A stretch of DNA of 64,000 nucleotides, taken from assembly GCA_947652605.1 (NCBI GenBank), contig OX393581.1:29010788-29074787 (forward strand). Reading direction: 5' to 3'. Position 1 is the stretch's first letter; each line of letters begins with the position of its first letter. This document shows positions 48,711 to 60,452 of this stretch, piece after piece. The DNA is from Elmis aenea (taxonomy: Eukaryota; Arthropoda; Insecta; Coleoptera; Elmidae). The notes below the pieces were generated by a model. It saw nothing but the letters and a program-made list of their open reading frames with translations, searched no databases and was not told the DNA's origin. The position numbers and the translations under genes are program-made.

Positions 48711-49417
48711 CTGTATAGTAGGTATCTTTATTACTACAACCTACACATTTTACAAATTTACAAAATAAATTACATGAAACAAACGAGATGTTTGTATTTC
48801 CTGAATTTATATGTTATTTTTTACTTCTTATCCACATACTGCGCTAATTTATTATTTGAAAGCGAATTTTTTAATGTTTCTGTTTGTGTTTCTTTACAAC
48901 ACTTTTACCGCTTGCTACGATATTTAACATTCCTATAACCTATCAATAACGTAGGATTTTATTTAAATGTATTTCCCAAAATCTGTTATTAGTAAATAAC
49001 GATTAAGCAAATAATTAATCTTAGGTGTCAAGCCCATAATCGAACTCAATTACGCTAAAATATTGTAATTAATTCAAATCGCCGCATTTAACAAATTGCT
49101 AATTATTCCTTTTACTTAAGTACATTTAATTACTTATAAATGTAGGTATATCATTTGGTTTTATTTTAAACGCAGATGTAAATTTTATTCAGCAGAATTT
49201 TAAGAGGTGTAAGTTAAATAATAACGAATTTCAAATGAATTAAAAACAAACATAAAGTTAATAAAGAAAATCATATCAGATACATACAGAAAGTATATTA
49301 AACGAACAGAAATAAACTCGACCATGCGGTACCACGAAGAAGAATTCAGAAAATCATTTCCGGAAATGTGTGTATTACAGTCAAGAGTCAAATAACAATA
49401 CAGTGATTTGTATTATA
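48711..49417. other. Non-coding stretch
   Basis: AT-rich, with no gene. The 63-codon minus-strand frame at 49200-49391 is not supported. Confidence 0.4.
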
Positions 49418-49610
49418 CAGGGTGTCCCAGATTACATTTCCAGCATAGGAATCTCGCTTATTATAAGAGATACGGGTTTGTTTAAATTAGATTAATTATT
49501 CCTTAGTATGAGAGGAGCCACAATCAATTCCCCGTGCTTCAGATGTTATAGCAAAAAATGTGAAAATGTCGAATTCTTTTTTCTCTCACAACTTTTTTGT
49601 CTTAAGTACC
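49418..49610 (+). mobile_element. Fold-back family D, truncated left arm
   Basis: CAGGGTGTCCCAGATTACAT followed by TCTCGCTTATTATAAGAGAT, AAATTAGATTAATTATTCC, AGTATGAGAGGAGC and TTTTCTCTC match the left arm of the complete element at 60453-61928 in order. The remainder is missing. Confidence 0.85.
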
Positions 49611-50738
49611 TGTATATTACAAATAGGCAGAGAAATGTAAGTGTGTGTGCAATTAATAAAGCAAGTCCGTAACATTAATCAGCCCGTATTTTACATACAA
49701 ATAATTGATTATCTGTTACAAATGCAAGGACCACTTGTCGTAAAATGATATTTCAAGTTTTACGGCCCGAGCGAGTAAAAAGTATCTGCAAAATTTTATT
49801 TTGCAGTTTCGCCGACTGCATATGAAACGGTGCAACTCAATTGATTATTTGGCGTCCCCGAAATTATCAAATAAACACAGCAACTTATTAGTCAGTTCAC
49901 ATATGAAATAAAAATGAAAAACGGATATTTAAGTCAACGAATTTGTAGACACTAAGCAGCAGAATCATTTGAGTTGCTATTATTTTACATATTTATTATC
50001 TGGCTCAGCAGACATCTTACAGACGTCGTACATTATTCGGGTAATTTCGGAAAATTTATCGTTTATACGAGTACCATGGTCCCTAACAAGATTCATAAAA
50101 GTCTGAACGAGATTTTTGGTATCTTTTATGACCTTGTTTTTTCTCTTGTATAAATACAGGGCGCATTAAAACTGACACAGTTGTAATATCAGTTTCATTA
50201 TTATTTTGTATGCATATATTTACCGTTGTCTTTGTCGGGGACCAAATGTTTATTCAGGTACAACAAAGATATGAAATGATATACTATATTTGTTTGCATA
50301 GGGTTGTAAAAATTTTTAACTAATTGAAAAACTAAATATTTGTTTAGTATGTTTGCATACCTGTAGTTTACGTAGAAACCTTAGTTTACTTTCGTGATCA
50401 CTAGAAAACAAACGATTAAACTAAACAGAAACTACGAGTTTATTACATGTTGACCGTATAGAAAAAGTGTATTACACAATAATTTAGCATCAACAAACAG
50501 TTAAAGATAACTGTTACTAGAGCTTCATTATTTATTTATTTATTTATTAAAGGGACTTACTTAAGAGACAACCACTTTTATAAACTCATTTTAAAAAGTG
50601 CATTCTAGGGAGGTTTTATCAAAAATTCGTGCAGGACAATTTGTCTTCAGCAAATTGGTCCTTAGCTAAAGTTCACTAATACTGTAAATATATTATTTTG
50701 TATAACTTATTTTCACAGCAATGAAATTTATTTTACAG
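49611..50738. other. Non-coding stretch with a short microsatellite
   Basis: A TTTA microsatellite lies at about 50529-50548, and TACAGGGCGCATTAAAACTG near 50155 may be another single transposon end. No gene is supported. Confidence 0.4.
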
Positions 50739-51123
50739 CAGGGACTTGAACCGCAAAGAATTACGGTTCAGTTTCGGTTACCGGTTCGATAAATGTTAAC
50801 TTTTCGGTTTACGTTCTGAACCACCGGTTTTTATTTTATAATGATTCGGTTACCGGTTCGGCGAAAAAGGTTCAGTTCCGGTTCCGGTTCAATCCAAAAT
50901 ATGATGACAATGTATATTTATAATTGAACTGTATGAAATTTTTCCATTTATGGTAAAATGTAATCAAAATTATGAAAATAAAAAATTTACAATATCATTA
51001 AAAAACACATTGATCAGAACCGTTGTGTGAACCGGTTGAAGCGGCTTGAATCAGTTCACACCAAACGGTTTGGTTCGATTTTGCGGTTTTATGTTTTTTT
51101 ACATAAAAGGTTCAGCCGGCTTA
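50739..51123 (-). mobile_element. hAT-like MITE H, copy 2 (reverse, truncated)
   Basis: CAGGGACTTGAACCGCAAAG at the left is the reverse complement of the right end of copy 1 (13354-13837). The CGGTTC-rich body follows the same block order. The other terminus is missing after AAAAGGTTCAGCCGGC. Confidence 0.8.
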
Positions 51124-51906
51124 TTTTTTATTGATTTACTGTAAATAAGAGCCGGAAGTGAGTGACGCTAAGTAATAGTAACTAATTTAAAACAAAATTA
51201 TAATCAACCACAGATTAACGATTTGTGAGAAATTAGTTTATTATTTAGAGCTAATTATTTTAACTTATCAAATAATGTTCGTCTCTGTACTTTACTTTTT
51301 AACTATCAATGCTCGCAGATATACGAGAATAGAAATATAAGTATTACCTACAAGGTGGCATACAGCAACATTTATTTAAAAGCCTAATTGAATTTTAAAT
51401 TAAACACAAAACATTTTAAACTAGTAAAGGGAACAAAATTTTACAAACATTTTTGAGTCTTGTTTATTGCTAAAAGCAATGTAATTATAGTCTATACTTC
51501 TTGGTCGTTGCCATTATACATTATTATAATATAATAGCACAAAACTGATAAGCATTTTTATGATTTATGAATATATGTTACGTTTTACTTAGAGCACTGA
51601 AATTTAGTCATGCTATGCTAATTTATTATTAATACCCGTATCAGATATCCACCTACGTAACGTACTAAGGATAATTTAAAAGTCACGCAGAATACCGTTC
51701 AGTGTTCTATGATATTAAAATAATGATACTCGCATAATTTCTAAACTTTATTTATCTTTTATTTTATTTTTAAGCGAATTTTTGACAGTTCTTAACGAGC
51801 ACACGATATAAAAAAATTATTTGGTTGGTTGATTTTTGCACTCAAAGTTTTATGCATAGTTATTCTGCGTGTTTACAAACTTTTCTACCTAGAATTAACT
51901 TAAAAA
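51124..51906. other. Non-coding stretch
   Basis: AT-rich, no recognisable feature between two MITEs. Confidence 0.4.
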
Positions 51907-52464
51907 CAGGAGTTTGGAGCGGAGCGCGGAGCTGGAGCGCGGAGCAGTGGAGCAATGGGTTTTTGCCCGGAGCGGGAGCGGAGCCCGGAGCAAATAATTT
52001 TGATTGCTCCACTGCTCCACTATCCCATTATAAACTACAATTTTTATGAATTATTTTCATGGGTATAGTATTTAATAAAATTATAAATAAACTAAATTTG
52101 ATTTTTTTGAAGTAAAATTATTATAATGTAACTTTTCTGAATATTAATTTTCATTATTTTGTATTTGAATTTTGAAAAATTATAAGAACTTTTTTTTCTT
52201 TTTTTAACTTTTGAAGATCAATAATTTGTTCATTTATTTAACTTCATTTGTTTCTTAGGGTCAAATATTGTAATTTTTGGAACGTTTCCACATATCTCAT
52301 AAAATTTTAGCTTTGTTTTAAAAAACAAATTTTTAAATAAAAAAACTTATTTGATTAATATTTGGAGCGCGGAGCGGAGCGGGAGCGGAGCTGGAGCAGG
52401 CATCTTGATGCCGGAGCGGAGCTGGAGCGGAGCAACTAAAAAATTGGACTGCTCCAAATCCCTG
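51907..52464 (+). mobile_element. hAT MITE G, copy 3
   Basis: The ends are CAGGAGTTTGGAGC and GCTCCAAATCCCTG, with a perfect 8-bp target duplication CTTAAAAA (51899-51906 and 52465-52472). The 558-bp body is nearly identical to copy 2, including the long AT-rich middle, but its right-hand GGAGC array is short. Confidence 0.95.
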
Positions 52465-53550
52465 CTTAAAAATATATTTCAATGAAAAGAAACAACAGAA
52501 TAACAGTTAGAGTTACTTTTTTGGATGTAGAAGGCATGAAAGTCGCGACTTTAAAGATGCATCAGTTGCAAGTCATTTTAACTTCGCCTACACCTTGATT
52601 TAACAGTATATTGTACATGCAAACACATCGAACACATTTTAGAAAAGTGTAGATTTTTTAAGGCATGTTTTCGAGTAAGTCTAAAACAAGTTAGAATGAA
52701 ATTATACGTAACCACTTAATAACATTTAACAAGCACAAAAAGTATGCAAATCGGTTTTATTAAGTGCCTGCAAGTGATAACTACCACAATCTATTATTTA
52801 AATCACGTTTTTTTGCAGTATTGTATTAAAATAATTAACCTTTGTTAACTTTACTTGACCTAACAATCTATAAACTAAAATAATAAAATCTAAAATTATT
52901 GCATATCCTTCAATGTCTTCACACTTAAAAACGTGTCGAGAAAAAATGATAGGTAGGTACATTAAAAGCGGTTTTTAATTATTTAGTGTATAATAATTTA
53001 CGTGTGGGTAAATAAAATAAATGCATGACCTAATAATTAAAATTACTTACGAATATAGAGGACAGCCCATTTATAGTACCAGCTTTTGTTGTATTGTGGG
53101 TTAGGTTATTACATACCTGTAACAAATATTTACATTAGAATAATTATTTAGGTAACATTATATGACACACACGCACGTACAAAATAGTACGCCAGACTAA
53201 ACCATTTGCATTAAAAAAATCACTTATCTATTGTATTCTCTAATTTTTTAGTATCTTAATTCATACCTATACAGTTCGCAAAAACGTTTGTTAGAGACGA
53301 AGCAGCGTGTAGAACTTTACAGAAATAGAAGTATTTGAAGGATGGAAAAGCGTAAGAGATTAATAATTTTTTAATTAAACACATAAAAATAACTGTTACC
53401 ATTTTAAAAAACTTTCACTGGAATTGTTTAATGTTTTATACAGTAATTATCCAATAAATATAAAAAAAACATCGACATGCCATGAATCAGAAACAATTAC
53501 TTCAATTAACATTTCTGCGATTACAATACTGTTCATAAAATTTTAATTAA
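52465..53550. other. Non-coding stretch
   Basis: No gene or clear repeat is visible. It is AT-rich throughout. Confidence 0.4.
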
Positions 53551-53745
53551 CTTGCATTTATTTATGATATCAAACATGGAGATATAGATGGCAGAGTAAG
53601 TAACAAACCTGGTGATTTCGACAGCAGAGTAAGAAACAAACCTGGTGCTATTGATAGTAAAGTAAGACACAAACCTGACCACTTCAAGCAATTCATTAAA
53701 ACACCTATTTTACATTCATTTAATTGTAAATCAAAGCAATGTTAA
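53551..53745 (+). repeat. 33-bp tandem repeat kept in an open frame
   Basis: Three units of exactly 33 bp (53587-53619, 53620-53652, 53653-53685) and a decayed one before them. Thirty-three bases are 11 codons, and one frame stays open from 53551 to TAA at 53743-53745. It reads GRVSNKPGDF, then DSRVRNKPGAI, then DSKVRHKPDHF. There is no ATG start before the repeats in that frame, so it would have to be an exon. It could equally be a non-coding minisatellite, since the opposite strand is also largely open. I recognise no family. Confidence 0.6.
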
Positions 53746-55033
53746 CTTTCAAATGCTGCATAAATAGTCAGTAATCCAAGAAGATTAGTTATTGTACTAC
53801 TAAAACACAATGAAATCGTGTATAACTTAACGCGTTTTTATATGATAAAATAGTCAGTTAATAAAACATTAATTAAGGAATAAAATTTTATGGAGTTTAA
53901 ATATGAGGAAACCGAATAATTGTTAGCCCAAGTACAAATAAAAACTAATAAGTTGCTACTGACTATAAAAGAAATTACCGGAGTGGAAAAACAGATGGTG
54001 TTAAATTAAGTGCTTACAATCAAGTACGCTATGGTTTGTTGCTCAGATGGTCATCACCTGAAAACAATTATGTATCTAACGAGTATGTAAACGAATAATT
54101 GCTGATTTAGATTTTTATAATCATAATAAAAATAGCAAACAGCTTGGGAATGTTGTGAATGTAATAATACATACATTTAAATCATCCTTTTTGTTTAAAA
54201 TGTAGGTACTTATGTACCTATGTACTTTGTTTTAAAACAACATTTAAATTATAAAATTGATAATACTTTAAAAGTCAAAACATTAAAAAAATCTTTAGAT
54301 ATACCGTGTGTTCCAAACAAAAGTCACGCTTATATCTCGATAAATATTTATATATTTTATACATTTTCTCTTAAACAAGTTCTTAAGGGAGAAATATTTT
54401 ATACATACTTATATTACTATTAACAGTTAAGTAAAGATATCTTAATAAATGCAAGAAGATTTACTTTTCAAGTTTTAAATTAAATAGTTGGTTTTGATCG
54501 TATAGAATTTTTTTCGTACAGCTAATCGACATAACTAAAAACAACGCAACGCAGTTATATTTTCATGGGAACTTTTATCATAGTATTGTCAGTAGTGTTC
54601 TTTATGAATAAACATATACTTAAAAAAATTTAACCGTAAAAAATCTGTATGCAGCTTATTTGAATGCAGCTATATCGTTGTCCTCCAAACTTGAAAGTTG
54701 CATAACGATTATACAAAGTAATTTTCAAGGTTACATTTTTTTAATTTGTAAAACTAACCTTTAATATGCATAATAATTTTTTTAAATATAAACGCGTTTT
54801 ATTCTTATACTTTATTTTTATATTTGAGAGTGTAAATGTTACTATAAATGAAGGTGTAATTCCTTTTGTTTCAAACACTTTATTTAAAACCTGTTATTTA
54901 CCAAACAACTACTCTTATTTAATTGCAAAAATTGAACACCCACGACTGCATATAATTGAGTTGAAACCAAATATAAACTAAATATTTTTACCGAACAATA
55001 CATTTGTTAGATCAATGTTCAAATTGTGTCAAA
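53746..55033. other. Non-coding stretch
   Basis: AT-rich. The short frames at 54220-54423 and 54766-54981 have no motif support. Confidence 0.4.
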
Positions 55034-55870
55034 TTTTTGCAACAAAGATATAAAACTACATATTTTTGACAAGCTAAAAAAACGGTCTTTCATATAAAAT
55101 CATGTCCTTCCTTTAAACAAATATAAGTTTACTTCATATCTCGAACGTCAAGGTCGCTAAAAAAATAAATTTTGTTTTTAAATTAAGCATAAAATCTATA
55201 CAGGGTGTGTATAAATTGGCGGAAGCGCTACACGTGGCGATGTTCTTCGTAAAATTCTAAGTCGAAAATCTTAATACAAAAATGTTGTACCATGCTACCT
55301 ATGGCCTCAGGAACCATTAAAAAAAAACAAAAATTTGGCAATCTTGCATCCATTGATTTGCGTTTGGACGTTTTTTTATTAGCAATTTTCACTTAGATAT
55401 TTATAATGTTTATTGAAAATTTATTTTTATTCCAAATCGTAGCTTTTTTATTAAAAAATATTAAATGATAACGCTTTTTAAAGGACTGAATGTCAAAACT
55501 TTAAGGACCTCTCGCAGACACAGCAAGCATGGTACAACATTTTTGTATTAAGATTTTCGACTTGGAATTTTACGAAGAACATCGCCACGTGTAGCGCTTC
55601 CGCCAATTTATACACACCCTGTATAAAAAACCTTGATACTATTTTGTTTTATTTTAATAAGTGAAGAAGTTAAAGTAAATTTTCAAAAATGATGAAATTT
55701 CATTTTTCGTCTGTAGTGCCAGAATGGAAAGCGATATAAAAAATCTGATTACACAGGCGTTATTTTTTCAAAAAAATTGCTCAAAAGACCGATATCAGAT
55801 TTTCGCTTACTATTACGGATTACGGTAACTGAGATACCCCGTAAAACATTCGAATTTGGTCCACCCTTTA
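55034..55870. mobile_element. Fold-back family B, copy 3 (right part only), interrupted
   Basis: From about 55034 the sequence follows the right half of family B: CATATTTTTGACAAGCTAAA, TTTACTTCATATCTCGAACG, then after an interruption TTTTCAAAAATGATGAAATT and CATTCGAATTTGGTCCACCC. A separate fold-back (55201-55621) sits in the middle. The left half is missing. Confidence 0.85.
55201..55621. mobile_element. Fold-back family C, complete, nested in family B copy 3
   Basis: A 421-bp element beginning CAGGGTGTGTATAAATTGGC and ending with its exact mirror. The terminal ~95 bp on each side match with a single difference (ATTCTAAG against ATTCCAAG), so this copy is young. TATA stands on both sides (55197-55200 and 55622-55625). 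There is no coding capacity. A truncated relative is at 34600. Confidence 0.93.
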
Positions 55871-58800
55871 TATCTAAAGCAAAATGCGATACACGAACAG
55901 CATGCCAACGAAGGAAAGGCAATACAGAAAGTTGCTATCTTGGAAACATGAAATTAGGAGCGAAAGATTAGTAAACAATTTTAGTAACTACAATTTTAGT
56001 TGCCGATACGTTTGCCTAAAATGAATTAGGATATCTTTAGCTTGGAAGTTGTGCTAAATCTAATATTATGGCGTGAACAAGTTTCTTAGAGATAATTTCA
56101 GATTTTTGTCTCACCTAAGTTAAAATCTTGTTTGTATCACATTTTTCAAATGCCATTAAGTTGTTTTACCTATTTTGCTATTGCATATACGTATATAATA
56201 CGTGATACGGAATTACTCCGAAGTATCATAACTGTAAACCACGAGGTAACAATTAACGATTAGATAATTTATTGCTTGAATAGTGAATATTTTCAGAAAC
56301 GGTTTCTTGAGGTGAGCGCGGAATTAGAATTTTTAAATAATTGTGCGGATGAAAAGCACTGCTAGATCGCACGATTCGCCGATAAAGTTATTGAAACATA
56401 AAACATTGCATTGTCATGGATTTACGGCGCCAAAAGGGAACTGAAAGAAGCAAAATATGCGTTTGACTGTAAATGCCTTCAAGCTATCAGGGAAATGACG
56501 TAGACCCGCCTACGGGCGTATTCAGTCATGGTTTGTAACTACAGCGCCGGCCTCCTACGCTACTGTAAAAATTGCTGATTTTAACAGTAATGATAACACA
56601 AACACATAAACATCACTAATGAAGTAACACAATTCCACAAAATCCTTAATGTAATCAAATCTTTAACTCGTGTTATTTATTTTCCCTGACAGAGCGCCAA
56701 CACTTGATGCAAAAAATACATTAAAAAACCGTGCCGCCGTAACAACAACGGCATAACTAATATGAAATATGGCCATGATGTTGAGCGGGCTACAATAGTG
56801 TCACCGGCACAATAGCTTGATCATTTATAAGAGTATGAGATTTTAAAAAGTGATGCATTGTGTTTTCTGTCTTCTCTGAAACCTACATCAGTTATTTTCT
56901 GAAATTTGTTTCGTTGTCCTAAAATAAACATATATCGTCTCAGAAAAGATTTTTATGGTTTTAACAACAATATACTTCAAAAACTGTCATTTATCCATAA
57001 GCAAGTAACTTTTACCAGTAAAATTTGAGATTCGTAGCTTGAAATTCACCCAAAAACATCAAAACCTTATCTAATTGTATAGTTTCCACTTGGTTTTAAA
57101 ACCAGTTTTGTCGCTTTTCGAGTCAGGAAAAAAACAAAAATAAGAACGATAACTTGCGTACACACACGTAGTTTTTCCTTGTGTACTAAAGAAAAACATG
57201 TTGAACAACTACTAAAGCCATTCAATGTTTACTGAAAGTGACGAAAACAACTTAAACATGCAATTTGTGTTAGGTAAAATAGACAAAAATTAAACTATAA
57301 GATCCATGGATATTTTGACTGTAGAATCAACAAAACAAAAATACAATATCAAAATAGGAAATAACACTATTAGATACGAGTTTTTAGATAAATTATTAAT
57401 ACACACACACATTCATCGTTAAATTCAGTCAGAAATACAACAAATTAAAAGGGTTTAAGTCAGGTAACGCAGTTAAATAACAAATAACCATGACAAATTT
57501 CAACTCGTGTGCTGTTAATGATTATCTTAAGAGAAACATTGTCTTTCTTTACTTAATAATAACTAGTACCTAATAAATTCTGTGTAAAAAAATAATTACT
57601 ACTTTTTAGACACAAATACCGTTTCAATTCTTTTAAATGTTAGCGAGTAGTCAAAAGTAGTACCCCTTCAATGTTATATATTTTATCCCATGTAGGTACA
57701 TGAAAGTGTCAAAAAGTCTCTCGGATTCTAGTTTTAAAAAATGAATATTTTTTTTAGTATAATGTTCCATAACGTATTTTACTGTCCACTTTAATGCTAG
57801 AAACCAACAAAATAACATACTTTGTTACAAATTACATACATACAAAAGTAGGTTTTTTCCATTAAAATTAAATCACAAACACTCAATTATTAATTATTGT
57901 CTTAATCATTAAAGTGGTTATTTTAAGTTCCATTAAAAATCTCCGTTCTTACCTAAGAAATAGGATAATAATTTACTGACAAAGAGACGAGAGTTTCGAA
58001 ACTGGTATAGATTTCTTTAAGAAACGATTTTGTTTGAACATAAGATTAGTGATTGGTTAACTAAACTTATACACATTTATATTTATTATCAAACCACTTT
58101 CCCAGTGTAACATCACGACTATTGTCAAATATTACTTTAATATACATATACATACAGTATACGCCAAATATACATAGATGATTGTAATTGTAAAATTAGA
58201 TGCTTTATTTAATAAATTTAACGAAATTTTTAAACTTACAATTTATGTTTTTAATAACTCTGTAGTATTAATGTTACATTATTTTTCATAATTTAACAGA
58301 AATTATTATAAAATAAACAAATTCTAAATTTAAGCGCTAACTAGGCGGTGTCTTAACTTGACCAACAATAAATTACAAAATATCTGACCTTTCTCTGGTG
58401 ACACAAGGCCCGATCACTAACAAATAGGGCTTAAATTAAACAAATCCATTAATCTTATAGGCCGCAGCATAATACTCTCGATATCCGATAATTTGTTCCA
58501 CACGTCACTTTCGGCTACAGCTGTTTTAACCATTTTAAAATACATTTGCACGTAGATTCCGAAATATATAAATAAATGATATTGGTACCCAATTTGATTT
58601 CGTAACAAAAAACCTAATCTACTCTCCTTTTGATAAATGTCTACCTGAGAGGTGATTTTTATTAAAAGTTGGACAGGCCGAAGTTTAACAAACCTATAAT
58701 TTTCTCGCAATGATAGTTATTAGGAGGAATTTTATCTTATAATACAGCAAATTTAACTTCTGCCGTTTCATTCAAAAATTGATGAAACTGTAACTCACCG

Positions 58801-58986
58801 TTATGATGAAGCTATATACTAAGTAATACATATCAACATCTGACAGTAAAATTTGAGCTTAATTATTAAGACAGAAATGAAAGGAACTAGTTATAACATA
58901 GGATTGTATTAAAATAGTTGTATCATGTACAGGAATTAATATCAATTATTAGTCTTTTACAAACGCGTGTGTTCGTATTTTGAAAA
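55871..58986. other. Non-coding stretch with a CG-richer patch
   Basis: The patch at about 56320-56560 has more CG dinucleotides (ATGACGTAGACCCGCCTACG) and could be regulatory. The stem-loop at 57975-58005 is listed separately. The minus-strand frame at 58417-58710 has a few coding-like codons near its end but no family match, so I do not call it. Confidence 0.35.
57975..58005 (+). repeat. Stem-loop repeat with hammerhead-like boxes
   Basis: ACTGACAA is followed by a stem GAGAC / GTTTC around the loop GAGA, then GAAACTGG. The block from 57981 matches 10786-10810. The order CTGA, stem II, GAAAC is that of the hammerhead core, but position 8 is A rather than G and there is one extra A, so activity is doubtful. 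Confidence 0.4.
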
Positions 58987-58990
58987 CTGA

Positions 58991-59325
58991 AAATCGGAAA
59001 TGAAACATATAAAGAACAATTAAAAATAAAATCAGTTGAAACAAAAAAACAAGAAAGACAGCTAGGATGGTTGGGTCACATTTATAGGATGAAAGAAGAA
59101 AGGTTAACCAGAAAAGCCTATGAAGTAAGGCCACAGCGAAAAAACAAGAGAGGTAGACCGGGAAAAACCGGCAAGACGAAGTTAAAAAAGCGACAACGGA
59201 TAGAAAAATCAAATGGGAAGAGATAAAAAAAGCTAGCACAAGACAGAAAGACGTGGAAAAAAGTCAGCACAACACAACAGTCCTACACCTGGTGGTTGAG
59301 GGACTTAGAACTAAATAAATAAACT
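58991..59325 (+). pseudogene. LINE 3' end, copy 2 of the family at 3310
   Basis: This matches the C-terminal tail of the LINE at 3310-4442: the DNA encodes GNETYKEQLKIKSVETKKQE, then RQLGWLGHIYRMKEERLTRK, and ends AACTAAATAAATAAA. It is a 5'-truncated insertion, as is normal for LINEs. The frame breaks after GRPGKT. Confidence 0.85.
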
Positions 59326-60452
59326 TAATAATGAAAGCTGGAAATTTGGTGGTACGTAAATTAATTCTATATTTTTGGACCATGCCGTAGTATTCTTTGG
59401 TTTCGCATATAATTATTTAATGTAATATTGCTTAAAGGTGTGTTATTGACAGATAATTAGGTTAACTATATGTATCAGCTTCTGATAAATTGCTATAGAA
59501 ACTGAAAAAAAAACAACTTGATATACATAAAACATCGATAGCGATAAGTGTTTAGTATGTAACATTGTATTCATTAGTAAAACATTAATGGTGTTGTATA
59601 ATTATTTTTATTAAGCCTCGCACGTTCATTATGTAAGTTGTTAGGTGAATAAACGAATACACGTTAAACGTACCCATGAAAGTACCTGCACACAAAAACT
59701 TAATCAGAGAATAAAAATAAAATATTTTTCGAATTTCAAAGAGGAGCTGTGACGAATCTAACCTCTGGTTGTTTGTATCAGCCACAATAGAAGACCAAGG
59801 TCATCCGCGTAATGAAAAGATTCGCTGTCAGTCCGTCTGAGAAGGGATAGACTTTAATCTCGGTCTATCTATATATCTCACCTTGAATTTAGGTTTAACT
59901 TTGATGGGAACACTTGAGTAATAAGAGCTTTGTTGTCATGATACATAAAAAATATAAAAGTTTAATCGTTTCACCCTACACCAAAAATCGATTTAGTTCC
60001 AATTGTTTAATATTTAATTGTACACGCACCAAAAAATATGTGTCTGATAAAACCGATAGCAATGCACCAGCACGGCCCACTTTGCACGGAATTTATACCA
60101 CGTAACTAAACATAAAATGCGGGATCGGGTCGGCATTGACAAACATCCGCATGTCGCGAACAAACGAGTGGGCGAAGAGAGTGAAACCAACAAACAAGAG
60201 AAATCAACAGAAATGCAACAGTTTTGGCACTATCACTTGACACAACAACGTTTGTAAAATATGTCACGTGTTTAAAAAGAGGATGTGGCCATTTATACAT
60301 ACAGTGTAAAAATTTCCATCAAAACACAATTCAGAAGATAATAAATATTTACGAAGAAGCTATCTATTTCTTGTAATTTTATCCTGTTTATTAAAAAACC
60401 GTAATTTTGCTTTAATATTTTAATTAATTAGTTTTATATTTATAGTCATATG
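59326..60452. other. Non-coding stretch
   Basis: No gene supported. The patch at 60060-60290 is less AT-rich and includes the E-box CACGTG near 60265; it may be regulatory. Confidence 0.35.

Noticed and set aside
57404..57413. ACACACACAC run
   Set aside because: Too short to be a meaningful microsatellite.
58417..58710. 97-codon minus-strand frame ending with a coding-like MVKTAVAESDVWNKLSD segment
   Set aside because: No family match, no splice borders, and the upstream half looks like translated intron. It is worth a search but not a call.
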